Shown piece after piece: positions 1 through 8,810 of a stretch of 64,000 nucleotides of DNA. Source of the DNA: Rohdeia mirabilis (lineage in GTDB: Bacteria; Planctomycetota; UBA1135; GCA-002686595); contig CP036290.1 of NCBI GenBank assembly GCA_007750655.1, positions 3,720,001 through 3,784,000 of the forward strand. Reading direction: 5' to 3'. Below the pieces are notes generated by a model. The model did not search any database and was not told the origin of the DNA. It worked only from the letters and a program-made list of their open reading frames with translations. A program made the position numbers and the translations under genes. How positions within the stretch are numbered: position 1 is the first letter of the stretch; each line of letters starts with the position of its first letter.

Positions 1-294
1 CTGCCGACCCCGAGGGGAGCGGGGAATCGTGGGCACGGATGGGGCGGGTTCGACCGGTGCAGGGGAGTTCGCACGGGTCCGGGGGAAGGATGCTACTGCG
101 CCAGGTCCTCTCGACCATTACGAGTCGGGCCGCCATGGCCGCGGCCTGGAACGGGATCCTCGACCGATGCGGCCGGTCGCTTCGTCGATCCCCGCTCTCG
201 ATCGCGGCTCGCGTTCTCCCCCACCGACGGTCCCGAGGCGCACCCGAGTGCCCCACGCTCGAGCCCACTCGCAGTGCCCCGAGGGGCGACGCGC
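1..294. other. Left edge, no supportable gene
   Basis: Reading frames are open on both strands, as everywhere in this GC-rich DNA, but none shows a recognisable domain, signal peptide or membrane segment. It lies downstream of the minus-strand gene ending at 295. No clear terminator hairpin or promoter was seen. Confidence 0.4.
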
Positions 295-1092
295 TCAGGG
301 AGCGGTCGGTTCGAGCAGCCGTTCGAAGCGCTCGGGATCGAGAGCGAACACCAGCTGGCGTCCGGGCGCGGGTCGCCGTGCCACCAGGGCGTCGCCGCAG
401 AGGACCGTGACGGTCTCGACGGCGCCCGAGCGATCGGCGAGGGTCCACAGGTCGAGCGCGGGCCCGAGCCCGAGTCCGGTCCACAGCACGCGGCGCTCGG
501 CCACGAGCCCACGGACCGACCCCGACGAGGGATCGAGGATCCAGACCGCGCCCGTGCGCGCCGTTCCGGTCCGTTCGGCTTCGAGCCGCTCCAGCGGTCC
601 CTGGACACCCGCCGGCAGGTCGATGGCCCGCCGCAGGGTCTCGCCCTCGCCGTGGACGACGAGCTCGGCCCGGCCGGCCGTGTCCACGTCGATGCGGACG
701 CTGCGCACGTGGTCGCCGGTCCGCTCGCGGTGGATCAGCTGGCGCCGCCCGTCCGCAGTGCGGCTCTCGACCAAGTGCACCTGGCAGGCGAAGCCCGGCA
801 GGTCGGTCTCGAGGTGCAGGGTCGAAGCGCCGTCGGCGTGGCGAACGCACACGAGCCGCAGGAGGCACCCGCTCGCCTCGCCCTTCCGAGCTCCCGCGCG
901 CAGGGCGGACACGTCCACCTCGGCGGGGCCCGCAGCGTCCGCGACCGGTGCGGTCAGGAGCAGGTCCTCGAGCGACGGGATCGGCGCGGCGTCGTCGGAA
1001 CGCGCGCCCGAGTCGACGACGCGCTGGCCCACGAGGGCGAGAGCGATGGCGATCGGGACGAGGACGGTCCGGCGTGCGCGCAGTGGATTCAC
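295..1092 (-). CDS. Hypothetical protein with one N-terminal membrane anchor
   Basis: I do not recognise a family. The start chosen is a GTG at 1092, which begins VNPLRARRTVLVPIAIALAL: a basic start followed by a hydrophobic stretch that would act as a signal anchor. The rest, about 265 aa in total, is soluble and rich in Ala, Arg, Asp and Val, with alternating patterns that suggest beta structure, and has no obvious catalytic motif. The frame is open further upstream, but that part overlaps the preceding membrane-protein gene and looks like a shadow of it. It lies 127 bp downstream of the polytopic membrane protein gene (1220-2926) on the same strand and is probably co-transcribed with it. 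An extracytoplasmic accessory protein is a guess only. Confidence 0.55.
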   Translation of the reverse strand: MNPLRARRTVLVPIAIALALVGQRVVDSGARSDDAAPIPSLEDLLLTAPVADAAGPAEVDVSALRAGARKGEASGCLLRLVCVRHADGASTLHLETDLPGFACQVHLVESRTADGRRQLIHRERTGDHVRSVRIDVDTAGRAELVVHGEGETLRRAIDLPAGVQGPLERLEAERTGTARTGAVWILDPSSGSVRGLVAERRVLWTGLGLGPALDLWTLADRSGAVETVTVLCGDALVARRPAPGRQLVFALDPERFERLLEPTAP

Positions 1093-1219
1093 CCGCTGTG
1101 GATCGACGCGCGAGAGCCGGAGCTTGAGCGCTGGGCGCGAGCCCCGCCCCGCTGGGCTCGAGTACCCCCGCGGCGTGCCAGGCCCGAGGATCGGCGCGTC
1201 GATCGCGGGCGCGTCGCCT

Positions 1220-2926
1220 TCAGGGGCTCGTCGGATCGAGGCCCGAGGCGGCGCAGACACCGCCCACCCCCAGGGCGGCGAGAGCCAGGAGCAGGAGCGG
1301 CCACATGCGCCCGTCGAGCCGTTGCTCGAGATCGATCCAGGCGAAGCGTCGGAAGCCGCGATCGCGCGACGCGCGCACTTCGTAGACCGAGTCGCTCTCG
1401 AACAGGAGCACCTCGTCCGACGGGAACATCTCCGGCGCGAAGCCCACCTGCGCAGCGGCCGTGCGGTGGCGCACCATCCGCCACCCCACCCAGGGCGCCG
1501 CCGTGTGCCAGTCCCAGGCCAGGCGGCGGTCGAACGCGCTGGTGCCCGCGACCGGGCCGTCCGGATACAGGTCGCTCTGCGCAGCGACCGTGACCGCCTC
1601 CCAGGCGCCGCGCGAGACGAGCATGCCGCCGGCGTTCGCGAACAGTCCGAGCGCCGCGAGCGCTCCCGCCGTCCAGCGCAGTGCGTTCGAGCGCGCCGCC
1701 GCCTCGACCCCGTAGGCGACCGCGGGCCAGCACAGAACGAGCGCCGGGAGCGCACCCAGCGGTTCGAACGTGGCCGACGTGCTCCACATGCCGCTGTAGG
1801 CGACGCTCGCGAGGCACAGGACCGGCGCGACGCCACAGAACGTCAGGAGTCGGGGCTCCTGGGCGAGGCGCGGCAGACCGAGCACGGCGAACAGCATCCA
1901 GGGCGCGAGCCACACGAGGCCCTTGCCCGGCGACGCGAGGAGGCCGACGAACTCGGACGTGAAGGCGCCGCTCGAACCGCCGAGTCCGAGCGCACCGAGG
2001 GCCGCGCCCGACGACCATTCGCCCGCGCGCTCGCGCACGCCCCACACCCACAGTGCCCCGAGCGCGACGATCGGCAGCAGCAACCAGGCCAGGTCGACGA
2101 CCGAACGTCGCGCACCCGCTTCACCCTTGAGCAGCGGCATCGACCAGAGCCGCTTGCGACCGCGAACGCTCATGCGCACCGCGCTGATGGCGAACACCGC
2201 TCCGACGGGAACGAACGTCGGCTCGATCGCGCACGAAGCACCGAGCGCCAGTCCGAGTCCCAACCAGTGCCACGGGCCCGGCGCACGCAGACGGTAGAAG
2301 CGCGAACGCACGAGCAACAGCGCGTGCAGGGTCGCGGCGACGCAGAACGCCGCCAGCGCGCTCGAGGTCCAGGAGGTCGACGCCGGCCACAGACACGTGG
2401 TCGTGCCGAGCACCATCGACGCGACCCAGGCCGTCGGCCGCCGCACTCCGAGCCGCAGGCAGGAGAGACACACGAACCAGACCGCGAGGCTCGCGAACAG
2501 CGGGCCGCGCCAACCGGTGACCAGGTGGCTCCAGTACTCGCTGCGCGCTCCGCCGAAGCCGGGCGCCGTGGTGCGGTTGCTCTCCTCGATGCCGGGCATC
2601 AGCCGCGCGAGCTGCGCACCGACCAGGTAGAAGGGCACCCCGCTGATCGCGACGAGCGGTTCGACCTGGGCGATGCCGCCGCCCTCCACCGGACGGACGA
2701 GTTCACCTTCGGAGAGGAGCGTCGCCCCCTCCGGCGTCTCGTCGGTGATGCGCAGTCCGTCGCCCAGTGTGAACGCGCGCGTCGCTTGGAAGGAGAGCTC
2801 GCCGTGGCGGTCGAGGTCGCCGGGCGCGCCGGAGAAGGTCAGCGTGTAGAAGGCGATCAACAGCCAGAAGACCGATCGCGCGACCAAGCGGTCGCCGTGC
2901 TCGAGGGACTTCGGACGCAGTGCCAT
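1220..2926 (-). CDS. Polytopic membrane protein, glycosyltransferase-C-like
   Basis: A 568-aa integral membrane protein. A first membrane segment lies near residues 17-33 (SVFWLLIAFYTLTF). After it comes a long extracytoplasmic loop, and then about nine hydrophobic segments, alternating with Arg-rich turns. The overall shape, with a large first loop and many helices, resembles the GT-C glycosyltransferase/PMT superfamily. I cannot find the diagnostic acidic motif of that family, so the assignment is structural only. The C-terminal part has a soluble loop followed by a last hydrophobic helix near residues 548-562. It is the middle of three minus-strand genes (2951-5935, this one, 295-1092) that are closely spaced and may form one transcription unit concerned with envelope glycans or surface polymers (inference). 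Confidence 0.6.
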   Translation of the reverse strand: MALRPKSLEHGDRLVARSVFWLLIAFYTLTFSGAPGDLDRHGELSFQATRAFTLGDGLRITDETPEGATLLSEGELVRPVEGGGIAQVEPLVAISGVPFYLVGAQLARLMPGIEESNRTTAPGFGGARSEYWSHLVTGWRGPLFASLAVWFVCLSCLRLGVRRPTAWVASMVLGTTTCLWPASTSWTSSALAAFCVAATLHALLLVRSRFYRLRAPGPWHWLGLGLALGASCAIEPTFVPVGAVFAISAVRMSVRGRKRLWSMPLLKGEAGARRSVVDLAWLLLPIVALGALWVWGVRERAGEWSSGAALGALGLGGSSGAFTSEFVGLLASPGKGLVWLAPWMLFAVLGLPRLAQEPRLLTFCGVAPVLCLASVAYSGMWSTSATFEPLGALPALVLCWPAVAYGVEAAARSNALRWTAGALAALGLFANAGGMLVSRGAWEAVTVAAQSDLYPDGPVAGTSAFDRRLAWDWHTAAPWVGWRMVRHRTAAAQVGFAPEMFPSDEVLLFESDSVYEVRASRDRGFRRFAWIDLEQRLDGRMWPLLLLALAALGVGGVCAASGLDPTSP

Positions 2927-2950
2927 GGCGCCAGAGTAGCGAGCGCGAGG

Positions 2951-5935
2951 TCAGTCCGATGCGAGTGCGTCGAACGACGCGGCCGGCCAGCCGTACAGCG
3001 ACACCGCGCCGTGCCGAACGAGCTCGACGCAGCCGAACTGGACCAGGCGCAGGTCGAGGCCGCGAACGCGCTCGCGCTGCTGGGGGCCGACCGGGACGAC
3101 GAATGGACGCGCCAGCGCTTCGAGCCGCCGTCGGTGGACTCCCGCGATCACACCGTCGTCGCCGAGCAGTTCGGCAACGGTCTCGAGGCGTTGGGCGGCC
3201 GTGGGCACGTCGCTGGGAAGATCGCGCAGTTCCGTGTTGGAGACGACGAACAGATCGAGATTGGCGAGCAGGGCGCCCTCGTGCGGCACGCCGCGCGCTG
3301 CCGACACCTCCGCGCCGCCGGCGTAGCGCGGACCCGGGGCGCGGGGATCGACGAGCAGGACCGGATCGAGGGCTCGCAGGGCGACGTCGCGTTGCAACGT
3401 GGTCCACAGCGCGGCCCAGTCGGCGGCGTCCTGCGTCTGGCTGTCGAGCGGCTCCCTCCAGTGCGGGTCGTAGACGTCGGGTCCCGGTTCGCCCTCCCAG
3501 GCCGCTCGCACCACGTCGGGCGCGTCGAGACGAACGCCGAGTCGAACGGGCCCCGCGTCCTCGAGCACCGTCGTGGCGCGGGCCGCCGCGAGGGCGTCGC
3601 GCGCCGGACCGAAGGCCGCGACCGCGCAGAGGGCGACCAGGATCCACTGGGCCCGCGGCCAGGCGCCGACGATGGTGAGCGCGGCGACCGAACCGCTGGC
3701 CAGGAGCGCTGCGAGCGCCGCCCCCCCACCGGCCCAACTGGCGGCGAGGCTCCCGATGGCGAGGGTCGCGGCGGCGAGCCGCAGGTCGTCGCCCGCGGAC
3801 GGCGCGTGCGAGGCGGCGCGCTCCGCCGCGGATCGCTGCGGTGCGCGCACGAGAGCGGTCGCGGCGACGGCCAGGACGAGGATCGGTCCGATCGCCACGA
3901 AGCCCCCCGGAGCCGTGGTCGGTTCCGGCCAGCCGACGAGCGGGAGCGCGAGCGCGGGAATGGCCGCGAGCACGAGCGCGAGCAGTCGATCGACGGCGTG
4001 CGGCCCGCGCGCGCTCGCCACCGCTGCTGTCGCGAGGGCCACCGCACCGATCCAGGGGTCGAGCACGAAGGCCGTCGCGAACGTGACCGCGGACAGACCG
4101 AGCCAACCCCGCTGCACGGGATCGCCCGCCGCGCTCTCGCGCCAGGCCACGAGTCCGGTGACGACGAGGGCGAGGACCGCCGCGAACGTGTGGTCGCTCG
4201 CCGCGCGCAGGAATGGATCGGCGACCTGTGACGCGACGGCGCCGGCAGCGACCGCTCCGAACACGGCGACGAGCGGCGCGGTCGCGAGGGCGGCGCGCGC
4301 TCGCGGACGGCGCCGCGCCACGAACGACGCACCCGCGAGTCCGAGCGCGAGGACGCTCCACAGGGTCTGGAACCCGGCGGCGGCGAAAGGCCCCAGGTGG
4401 AGCGCCGCGCCGAGCACGCCGTCGAGATGCGCGCGCGCGCGACTGGCGAGCGGCGCTGCGTTCGCGAGCTGCGGGTCGTCGAAAGCGAGCTCGGTGGTCG
4501 ACGCGGCCGCGAGGAGGAAGCGCTCGGCGAGGTCCGGGTCGAGCGCGCCCGTGGAGGACGGACCCGCACCGAGCCACGGTGCCGCGGCCAGTCCCGCGAG
4601 CACGAGCGCCACCGCGAACGCCGTCCACGGCGCCCAGCGACCATCGATCGACGCCGCGCTCGACCGGGCCGATGGGCGCTCTTCGCGTGGGGTTTCGGGC
4701 TGCGCGGACTCGAGGTCGACGGCTTCGAGATTCGCGGCACCAAGTGGCGCGTCGCCAAATGGCGCGTTCTCGAGCTCGGCGGATTCGATGCGCCCGGACT
4801 CGAGCGGCGCGTCATCGAGGCCAGCGACTTCGAGACGCACGGCACGAGGAGCCGCGTCGCCAAGTGGCGCGTTCCCGAGCTCGGCGGATTCGATGCGCCC
4901 GGACTCGAGCGGCGCGTCATCGAGGCCAGCGACTTCGAGACGCACGGCACGAGGAGCCGCGTCGCCAAGTGGCGCGTTCTCGAGCTCGGCGGATTCGATG
5001 CGCCCGGACTCGAGCGGCGCGTCATCGAGGCCAGCGACTTCGAGACGCACGGCACGAGGAGCCGCGTCGCCAAGTGGCGCGTTCTCGAGCTCGGCGGATT
5101 CGAGAGGCACAGCATCGAGAGGCGGGTCGCCCTGTTGCCCATCGCCGCGAGGCGCAGCTTCGTGAGCGAAGGCTTCGCGATGCGCGTCATCGAGTTGCGC
5201 GTCATCGAGTTCGACGGCCCCGCTCCGCGCCGCAGCGGTGCGGCGCGAATCGCTCCGCGCCGCGTCGGCGCGTGTCGCGTCGCTGCGCTCCGACTCGCTC
5301 CGCGGCGACCCGTTCGGCACCGAGCCTGCGGCGTCGCGCGCGCGTCCGGCGCCGAGCGGCCCCACCGCGCGCGCACCGTGGCCGAGCGCCAGATGGCCCG
5401 CGCCGCACAGCACGAACGCCGACGCCAACGCGTGATGGAGTTCGAGCCCCGACGCTCGCAGGATCACGACCACCACCACGAAGAGCGGCGGCCCGAGCAC
5501 CACGGCGGTGGCCACGTTCGCGGCGCAGACCCGCGGACCGATTCGGCCGGGATCGAGCGCTGCGACCTCGCCCGAAGACTGCGGCGCATCGGGAGCGACC
5601 GCGGCGCCGGGCGCGTTCGGCGCGACGGGAGCCGCCACGGCACTCGACGCGGTCGGCGCCTCCGACAGCGCGAGCGCTGCCGGCGCGGACTGCGCCGGTG
5701 GAGCGTCCGGCGCCGCGACCCGCTCGCCCACGCGGCGCGCGAGCAGGACCGTCACCGGACCGAGGCACCACGTCAGCACCGTGAGCGCCCCCACGACGGT
5801 CGCGATCGCCCGGAGCGGCGCGGAGAGGTCGCCCGCCACGTGGGCCCCTGCCGCGAGCAGAGCCAACGCGAACAGGACGCGGCCACCGGTCACGGTGCGC
5901 GGGCGCGCGGCGCGCTGTTGACGGACGTCGCTCAT
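2951..5935 (-). CDS. Large membrane protein with pentad-repeat insert
   Basis: A 994-aa protein starting at the ATG at 5935 (MSDVRQQRAA). An earlier in-frame ATG at 6037 would add 34 low-quality residues and run into the divergent promoter region. Membrane segments occur near residues 18-35, 40-60, 115-140 and 150-175. They are followed by a hydrophilic insert at about 215-415, then about ten more hydrophobic segments, and a soluble C-terminal domain from about residue 770. The insert is built on five-residue steps with Leu or Ile at the first position and contains a 35-residue unit repeated three times (see the repeat at 4781-5105). No enzyme family was recognised; the membrane part resembles GT-C-type proteins in layout. 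The gene is divergent from the mannosyltransferase-like gene at 6094, with 158 bp between the starts. Confidence 0.65.
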   Translation of the reverse strand: MSDVRQQRAARPRTVTGGRVLFALALLAAGAHVAGDLSAPLRAIATVVGALTVLTWCLGPVTVLLARRVGERVAAPDAPPAQSAPAALALSEAPTASSAVAAPVAPNAPGAAVAPDAPQSSGEVAALDPGRIGPRVCAANVATAVVLGPPLFVVVVVILRASGLELHHALASAFVLCGAGHLALGHGARAVGPLGAGRARDAAGSVPNGSPRSESERSDATRADAARSDSRRTAAARSGAVELDDAQLDDAHREAFAHEAAPRGDGQQGDPPLDAVPLESAELENAPLGDAAPRAVRLEVAGLDDAPLESGRIESAELENAPLGDAAPRAVRLEVAGLDDAPLESGRIESAELGNAPLGDAAPRAVRLEVAGLDDAPLESGRIESAELENAPFGDAPLGAANLEAVDLESAQPETPREERPSARSSAASIDGRWAPWTAFAVALVLAGLAAAPWLGAGPSSTGALDPDLAERFLLAAASTTELAFDDPQLANAAPLASRARAHLDGVLGAALHLGPFAAAGFQTLWSVLALGLAGASFVARRRPRARAALATAPLVAVFGAVAAGAVASQVADPFLRAASDHTFAAVLALVVTGLVAWRESAAGDPVQRGWLGLSAVTFATAFVLDPWIGAVALATAAVASARGPHAVDRLLALVLAAIPALALPLVGWPEPTTAPGGFVAIGPILVLAVAATALVRAPQRSAAERAASHAPSAGDDLRLAAATLAIGSLAASWAGGGAALAALLASGSVAALTIVGAWPRAQWILVALCAVAAFGPARDALAAARATTVLEDAGPVRLGVRLDAPDVVRAAWEGEPGPDVYDPHWREPLDSQTQDAADWAALWTTLQRDVALRALDPVLLVDPRAPGPRYAGGAEVSAARGVPHEGALLANLDLFVVSNTELRDLPSDVPTAAQRLETVAELLGDDGVIAGVHRRRLEALARPFVVPVGPQQRERVRGLDLRLVQFGCVELVRHGAVSLYGWPAASFDALASD
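4781..5105 (-). repeat. 105-bp tandem repeat encoding 35-aa units
   Basis: Three consecutive 105-bp units start at 4781, 4886 and 4991, with a partial copy from 5096 and degenerate flanks on both sides. The units differ at only a few positions. Because 105 is a multiple of three, the frame is kept, giving 35-residue units composed of seven pentads such as LDDAP, LESGR, IESAE, LENAP, LGDAA. This is coding DNA inside the large membrane protein. Confidence 0.95.
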
Positions 5936-6093
5936 CGTTCGCACGCACGGTAGCAGTCCATCGCTCGCGCGGAACGCCCCGCGCCCTGCACTCTGCGAGC
6001 GCTTCCACATGCCTTCTCGCTCCCCGCCGTCCTTCAAGACCCGGCCGAACTGCCCGTGCGCGAGCCACGGTCGATGCGTGCTACCTTCCCCAC

Positions 6094-8175
6094 GTGGGGT
6101 CCGAAGCGCCGACCGAACCGCCGAACGGGACAGCGAACGGTGCGCCCGAGGACCGTTCGGGCCGCACGCCGTGGCCGCGCGCGGCGATCGTGTTCGCCGT
6201 GCTCGTGCGCGTCGTCGTCGGCCTGCACCTCTTCCTCGCCGACCCGTCGACGCGCCAACTCGTGTCCGACGCGGCCTACTACGACGCCTGGGCGCACACG
6301 CTCGAGAGCGGCGAGATCTGGGAAGCGGGACAGCCGTTCTGGATGCCGCCGCTGTACCCGTGGCTGCTCGGCGGTCTGTACACGATCACGGGCGGCGCGA
6401 TCGCCGCGACGCTGTTCGTGCAGGCGCTCGTCGGACTGGCGAGCACGCTGTGCTTCGTCGCGCTCGCCCGACGCCTCGTGTCGGCGCGGGCTGCGCACGT
6501 CGCCGCCTGGCTGTGGGTCCTGTACGCACCGCTCGTGCTGTTCGAGAACCGGTTGCTGGCGGTGAACGCGGCCCTCCCCCTCGTGCTCGGCGGACTGCTG
6601 TGCACCGTCCTCACGCTCGAACGCCTCGAGCGCGGTGCGCGCGCGCCGTGGACCGCTCTCGTCGCCGGCCTCTGCTTCGGACTCGCCTGCCTCGCACGCC
6701 CGAACCTGCTGCTCGGTCCGCTGGGGCTGGCGATCGGCGGCTGGTTCGACCTGCGCCGCGCGCGGACCAACGGGCACGGCGCCTCGGAGACGAGCGCTTC
6801 GAATGCCGCTGCATCGAACACGCCGCGCCTCGCCGCCCTCGCACTGGCGGCACTGGGAGCGCTCGCCCCGCTCGGCGCCGGACTCGCGGCGAACCTCGCC
6901 CGTTCGGACGAGGCCGTGCTCGTCTCCGCCAACGGTGGCGTGAACTTCTGGTTCGGCAACAACGAGCGCGCGCGCGGGACCTTCACCGCGCCCGGCATCG
7001 AGTGGGGCGACATCTTCCGCCAGCGCGACGTGGCCCGCAGCGGGGCCGCGCAGGCACTCGACGTGCCCGAGTCGACGCTCGACGCGGGCGCCGTGTCGGA
7101 CCACTGGTTCGGGCGCGGGCTCGACTGGATCGCGAACGAACCCGGCGCAGCAGCAGGACTGTGGCTGCGCAAGCTGGCCGCGAACCTCTCGTCGACCGAG
7201 TACGGGATCCAAGTGGTTCCGAGCGTCGTGCGCGAGAGCGCGCCGAGCCTGTGGCTCATGCCGCTGCCGTTCGGAGTCGTGCTCGCGCTCGCCGTGCTCT
7301 CCCGCGGGCGCGGCGTACGCTACCGCTGGGCACTCGTGGGGTGGATCGTCGCGGCACAGGTCGCGGCACTGGCCTACTTCACCTACTCGCGCTTCCGACT
7401 GCCGTGGTACCCGGCACTCGTCCCCTTCGCGGCCGCAGGCGTCGAAGCGCTCTGGCTGCGGCGCGGGACGGCGGATGCTGCGGACGGTGCTGACGGTTCG
7501 ACAGCGAACCGCCCCGTCGCGGCGCGCCCCGGGCCCGTGGCCTGGATCGCCGCCCTCGCCATCCTCGCGGCGAGCTATGCCCCCACCGAAGGCTCCTACC
7601 CCGACGCGCTGCGGTCGAACGCCTGCGTCGACACGGCGCTGGCCTGGGAACGGCGCGGCGTGGCCCTCGTCGACGCGGTCCGCCGCCAACAGCGTCCGCG
7701 TCCGGACGCCCTGGCGTCGATCGACCTGACGACCCGCGAACGACGCCGCGCGTGGCTCGAGCGCGCGCTCGAGATCACCCCCGGCGACGCCAAGGCGCTG
7801 GACGAGCTCGCGCGCCTCGAGTGGCAGGAGGGCGACGAACGCTCGGCCGCCGAACTGCTGGAGCGCGCGCTGGCCACGGGCGTCGACTACCCGCCCGCAC
7901 GACGTCGACTGGCGCTCCTGCGCTTCGACGCGATCGACGGTGCCGTGCGCGATGCGGCGCGCGGGCGCGAGGTGCTCGACACGTGGCTGCGCGCTCACGC
8001 CCCGGACGACTACGGAGCGTTGGAGCTCGGGCTCGTGCTGGCCGAGCACCTCCTTGCACGGCGCGACACCGACGACACCGCAGCATTGCGGCTGCGCCAG
8101 GTCCTCGACTGGCTGGCGCCGGTCCACGGCGACGACCCTCGGCTCGCCGACCTGATGGCACGCGCGTCCTCCTGA
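6094..8175 (+). CDS. GT39/ArnT-like membrane glycosyltransferase with TPR-like tail
   Basis: A 693-aa protein with a GTG start at 6094. A hydrophilic 28-residue N-terminus precedes the first membrane helix (about 29-48). The first periplasmic loop carries acidic residues in SDAAYYDAW (Asp59 region) and then FWMPPLYPWL (82-91). These match the conserved start of PMT/ArnT family (GT-C, GT39/GT83-like) transferases, which move a sugar from a polyprenyl-phosphate carrier to a protein or lipid in the membrane. About ten more hydrophobic segments follow to residue 500. The last 180 residues are soluble and contain helical ALDELARLEWQEG-type segments resembling tetratricopeptide repeats, a common C-terminal addition in this family. 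Its stop codon coincides with the left end of the small inverted-repeat element at 8173. Acceptor unknown. Confidence 0.8.
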   Translation: MGSEAPTEPPNGTANGAPEDRSGRTPWPRAAIVFAVLVRVVVGLHLFLADPSTRQLVSDAAYYDAWAHTLESGEIWEAGQPFWMPPLYPWLLGGLYTITGGAIAATLFVQALVGLASTLCFVALARRLVSARAAHVAAWLWVLYAPLVLFENRLLAVNAALPLVLGGLLCTVLTLERLERGARAPWTALVAGLCFGLACLARPNLLLGPLGLAIGGWFDLRRARTNGHGASETSASNAAASNTPRLAALALAALGALAPLGAGLAANLARSDEAVLVSANGGVNFWFGNNERARGTFTAPGIEWGDIFRQRDVARSGAAQALDVPESTLDAGAVSDHWFGRGLDWIANEPGAAAGLWLRKLAANLSSTEYGIQVVPSVVRESAPSLWLMPLPFGVVLALAVLSRGRGVRYRWALVGWIVAAQVAALAYFTYSRFRLPWYPALVPFAAAGVEALWLRRGTADAADGADGSTANRPVAARPGPVAWIAALAILAASYAPTEGSYPDALRSNACVDTALAWERRGVALVDAVRRQQRPRPDALASIDLTTRERRRAWLERALEITPGDAKALDELARLEWQEGDERSAAELLERALATGVDYPPARRRLALLRFDAIDGAVRDAARGREVLDTWLRAHAPDDYGALELGLVLAEHLLARRDTDDTAALRLRQVLDWLAPVHGDDPRLADLMARASS

Positions 8176-8376
8176 CGGTACTGGTCTCGCTCGTTGGTGA
8201 CGGACTTCGGCTTCCTCGGCCCCGCCGGCCGCGATCGGCAACGGAGTGCCCCCGATCGTCCGGGGCGCGCACTCGGATCGGAGGGGGGCGACGAGCCGGA
8301 TGCCGTCTGGAGTCGCCCCCAGAGCCTCCTGGAGCCGCTCCGAGCCTCCACCAATGAACGAGGCCAGTACTCCTCA
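8173..8376. mobile_element. MITE-like element with IS-related terminal inverted repeats
   Basis: The two ends (8177-8198 and 8350-8371) form imperfect inverted repeats reading GTACTGGTCTCGCTCGTTGG and, from the other side, GTACTGGCCTCGTTCATTGG. They closely resemble the ends of the insertion sequence at 9753-10954 (GTACTGTCCTCGCTCATTGG). The interior of about 150 bp is non-coding and contains further partly self-complementary GC-rich stretches. It shares no obvious sequence with the IS interior. No clear target-site duplication was found. The element occupies the whole gap between two convergent genes, and its outermost TGA on each side is their stop codon. Alternatively, it could serve as a bidirectional terminator derived from such an element. 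Confidence 0.7.
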
Positions 8377-8709
8377 GGTGCCGTCCGCGACCGACCGCCG
8401 CAGCCAGGCCAGGTAGGCTGCTTCCACCTTCGAGACCTCGAGCGCGACACACTCGGGGCAGTCGTAGGGGTGCTCGTCCGCAAGGTAGGCCTCGATCTGC
8501 GGCACGCGGCCAGCGACGGTCTTGATCACGAGGAGGATCTCTTCGTCCGCCTGGATCGCGCCGTCCCAGCGGTAGACGCTCGTGATCCCCGGCACGAGGT
8601 TCACGCAGGCCGCGAGCCGTCGCTCGACCAGTCCGTCCGCCAAGCGTCGAGCGACCGGTGCATCGGGCGCGGTGCACAACACGATTCGCGGCTCTTCCGT
8701 GCGTTCCAT
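8374..8709 (-). CDS. cutA: CutA-type divalent cation tolerance protein
   Basis: A 111-aa protein that fits the CutA1 family in length and motifs. The strand-loop AACVNLVPGITSVYRW (34-49), the EEILLVIKT strand (56-64) and the signature HPYDCPEC (80-87; usually HPYDxPEI) are all present. CutA proteins are small, very stable trimers related in fold to PII signalling proteins. They are linked to copper tolerance, but their molecular role is unsettled. It is convergent with the mannosyltransferase-like gene through the small inverted-repeat element, and divergent from proline dehydrogenase with about 100 bp between the starts. Confidence 0.95.
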   Translation of the reverse strand: MERTEEPRIVLCTAPDAPVARRLADGLVERRLAACVNLVPGITSVYRWDGAIQADEEILLVIKTVAGRVPQIEAYLADEHPYDCPECVALEVSKVEAAYLAWLRRSVADGT

Positions 8710-8810
8710 CGCCCCACTGTAGTGACCGGACGCCGGCTCCGACCTGCGCCGCTGCGCCGCGCTGCAGGTCCGGCGCTCGCGCGCCGCGGGACCGCGACTA
8801 GAATCCCCGC

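Noticed and set aside
29-4231. Plus-strand open frame of about 1400 codons
   Set aside because: Its translation is Arg/Ala/Pro-rich with no domain, signal or membrane pattern. It runs antisense through three convincing minus-strand genes, so it is a GC-driven shadow.
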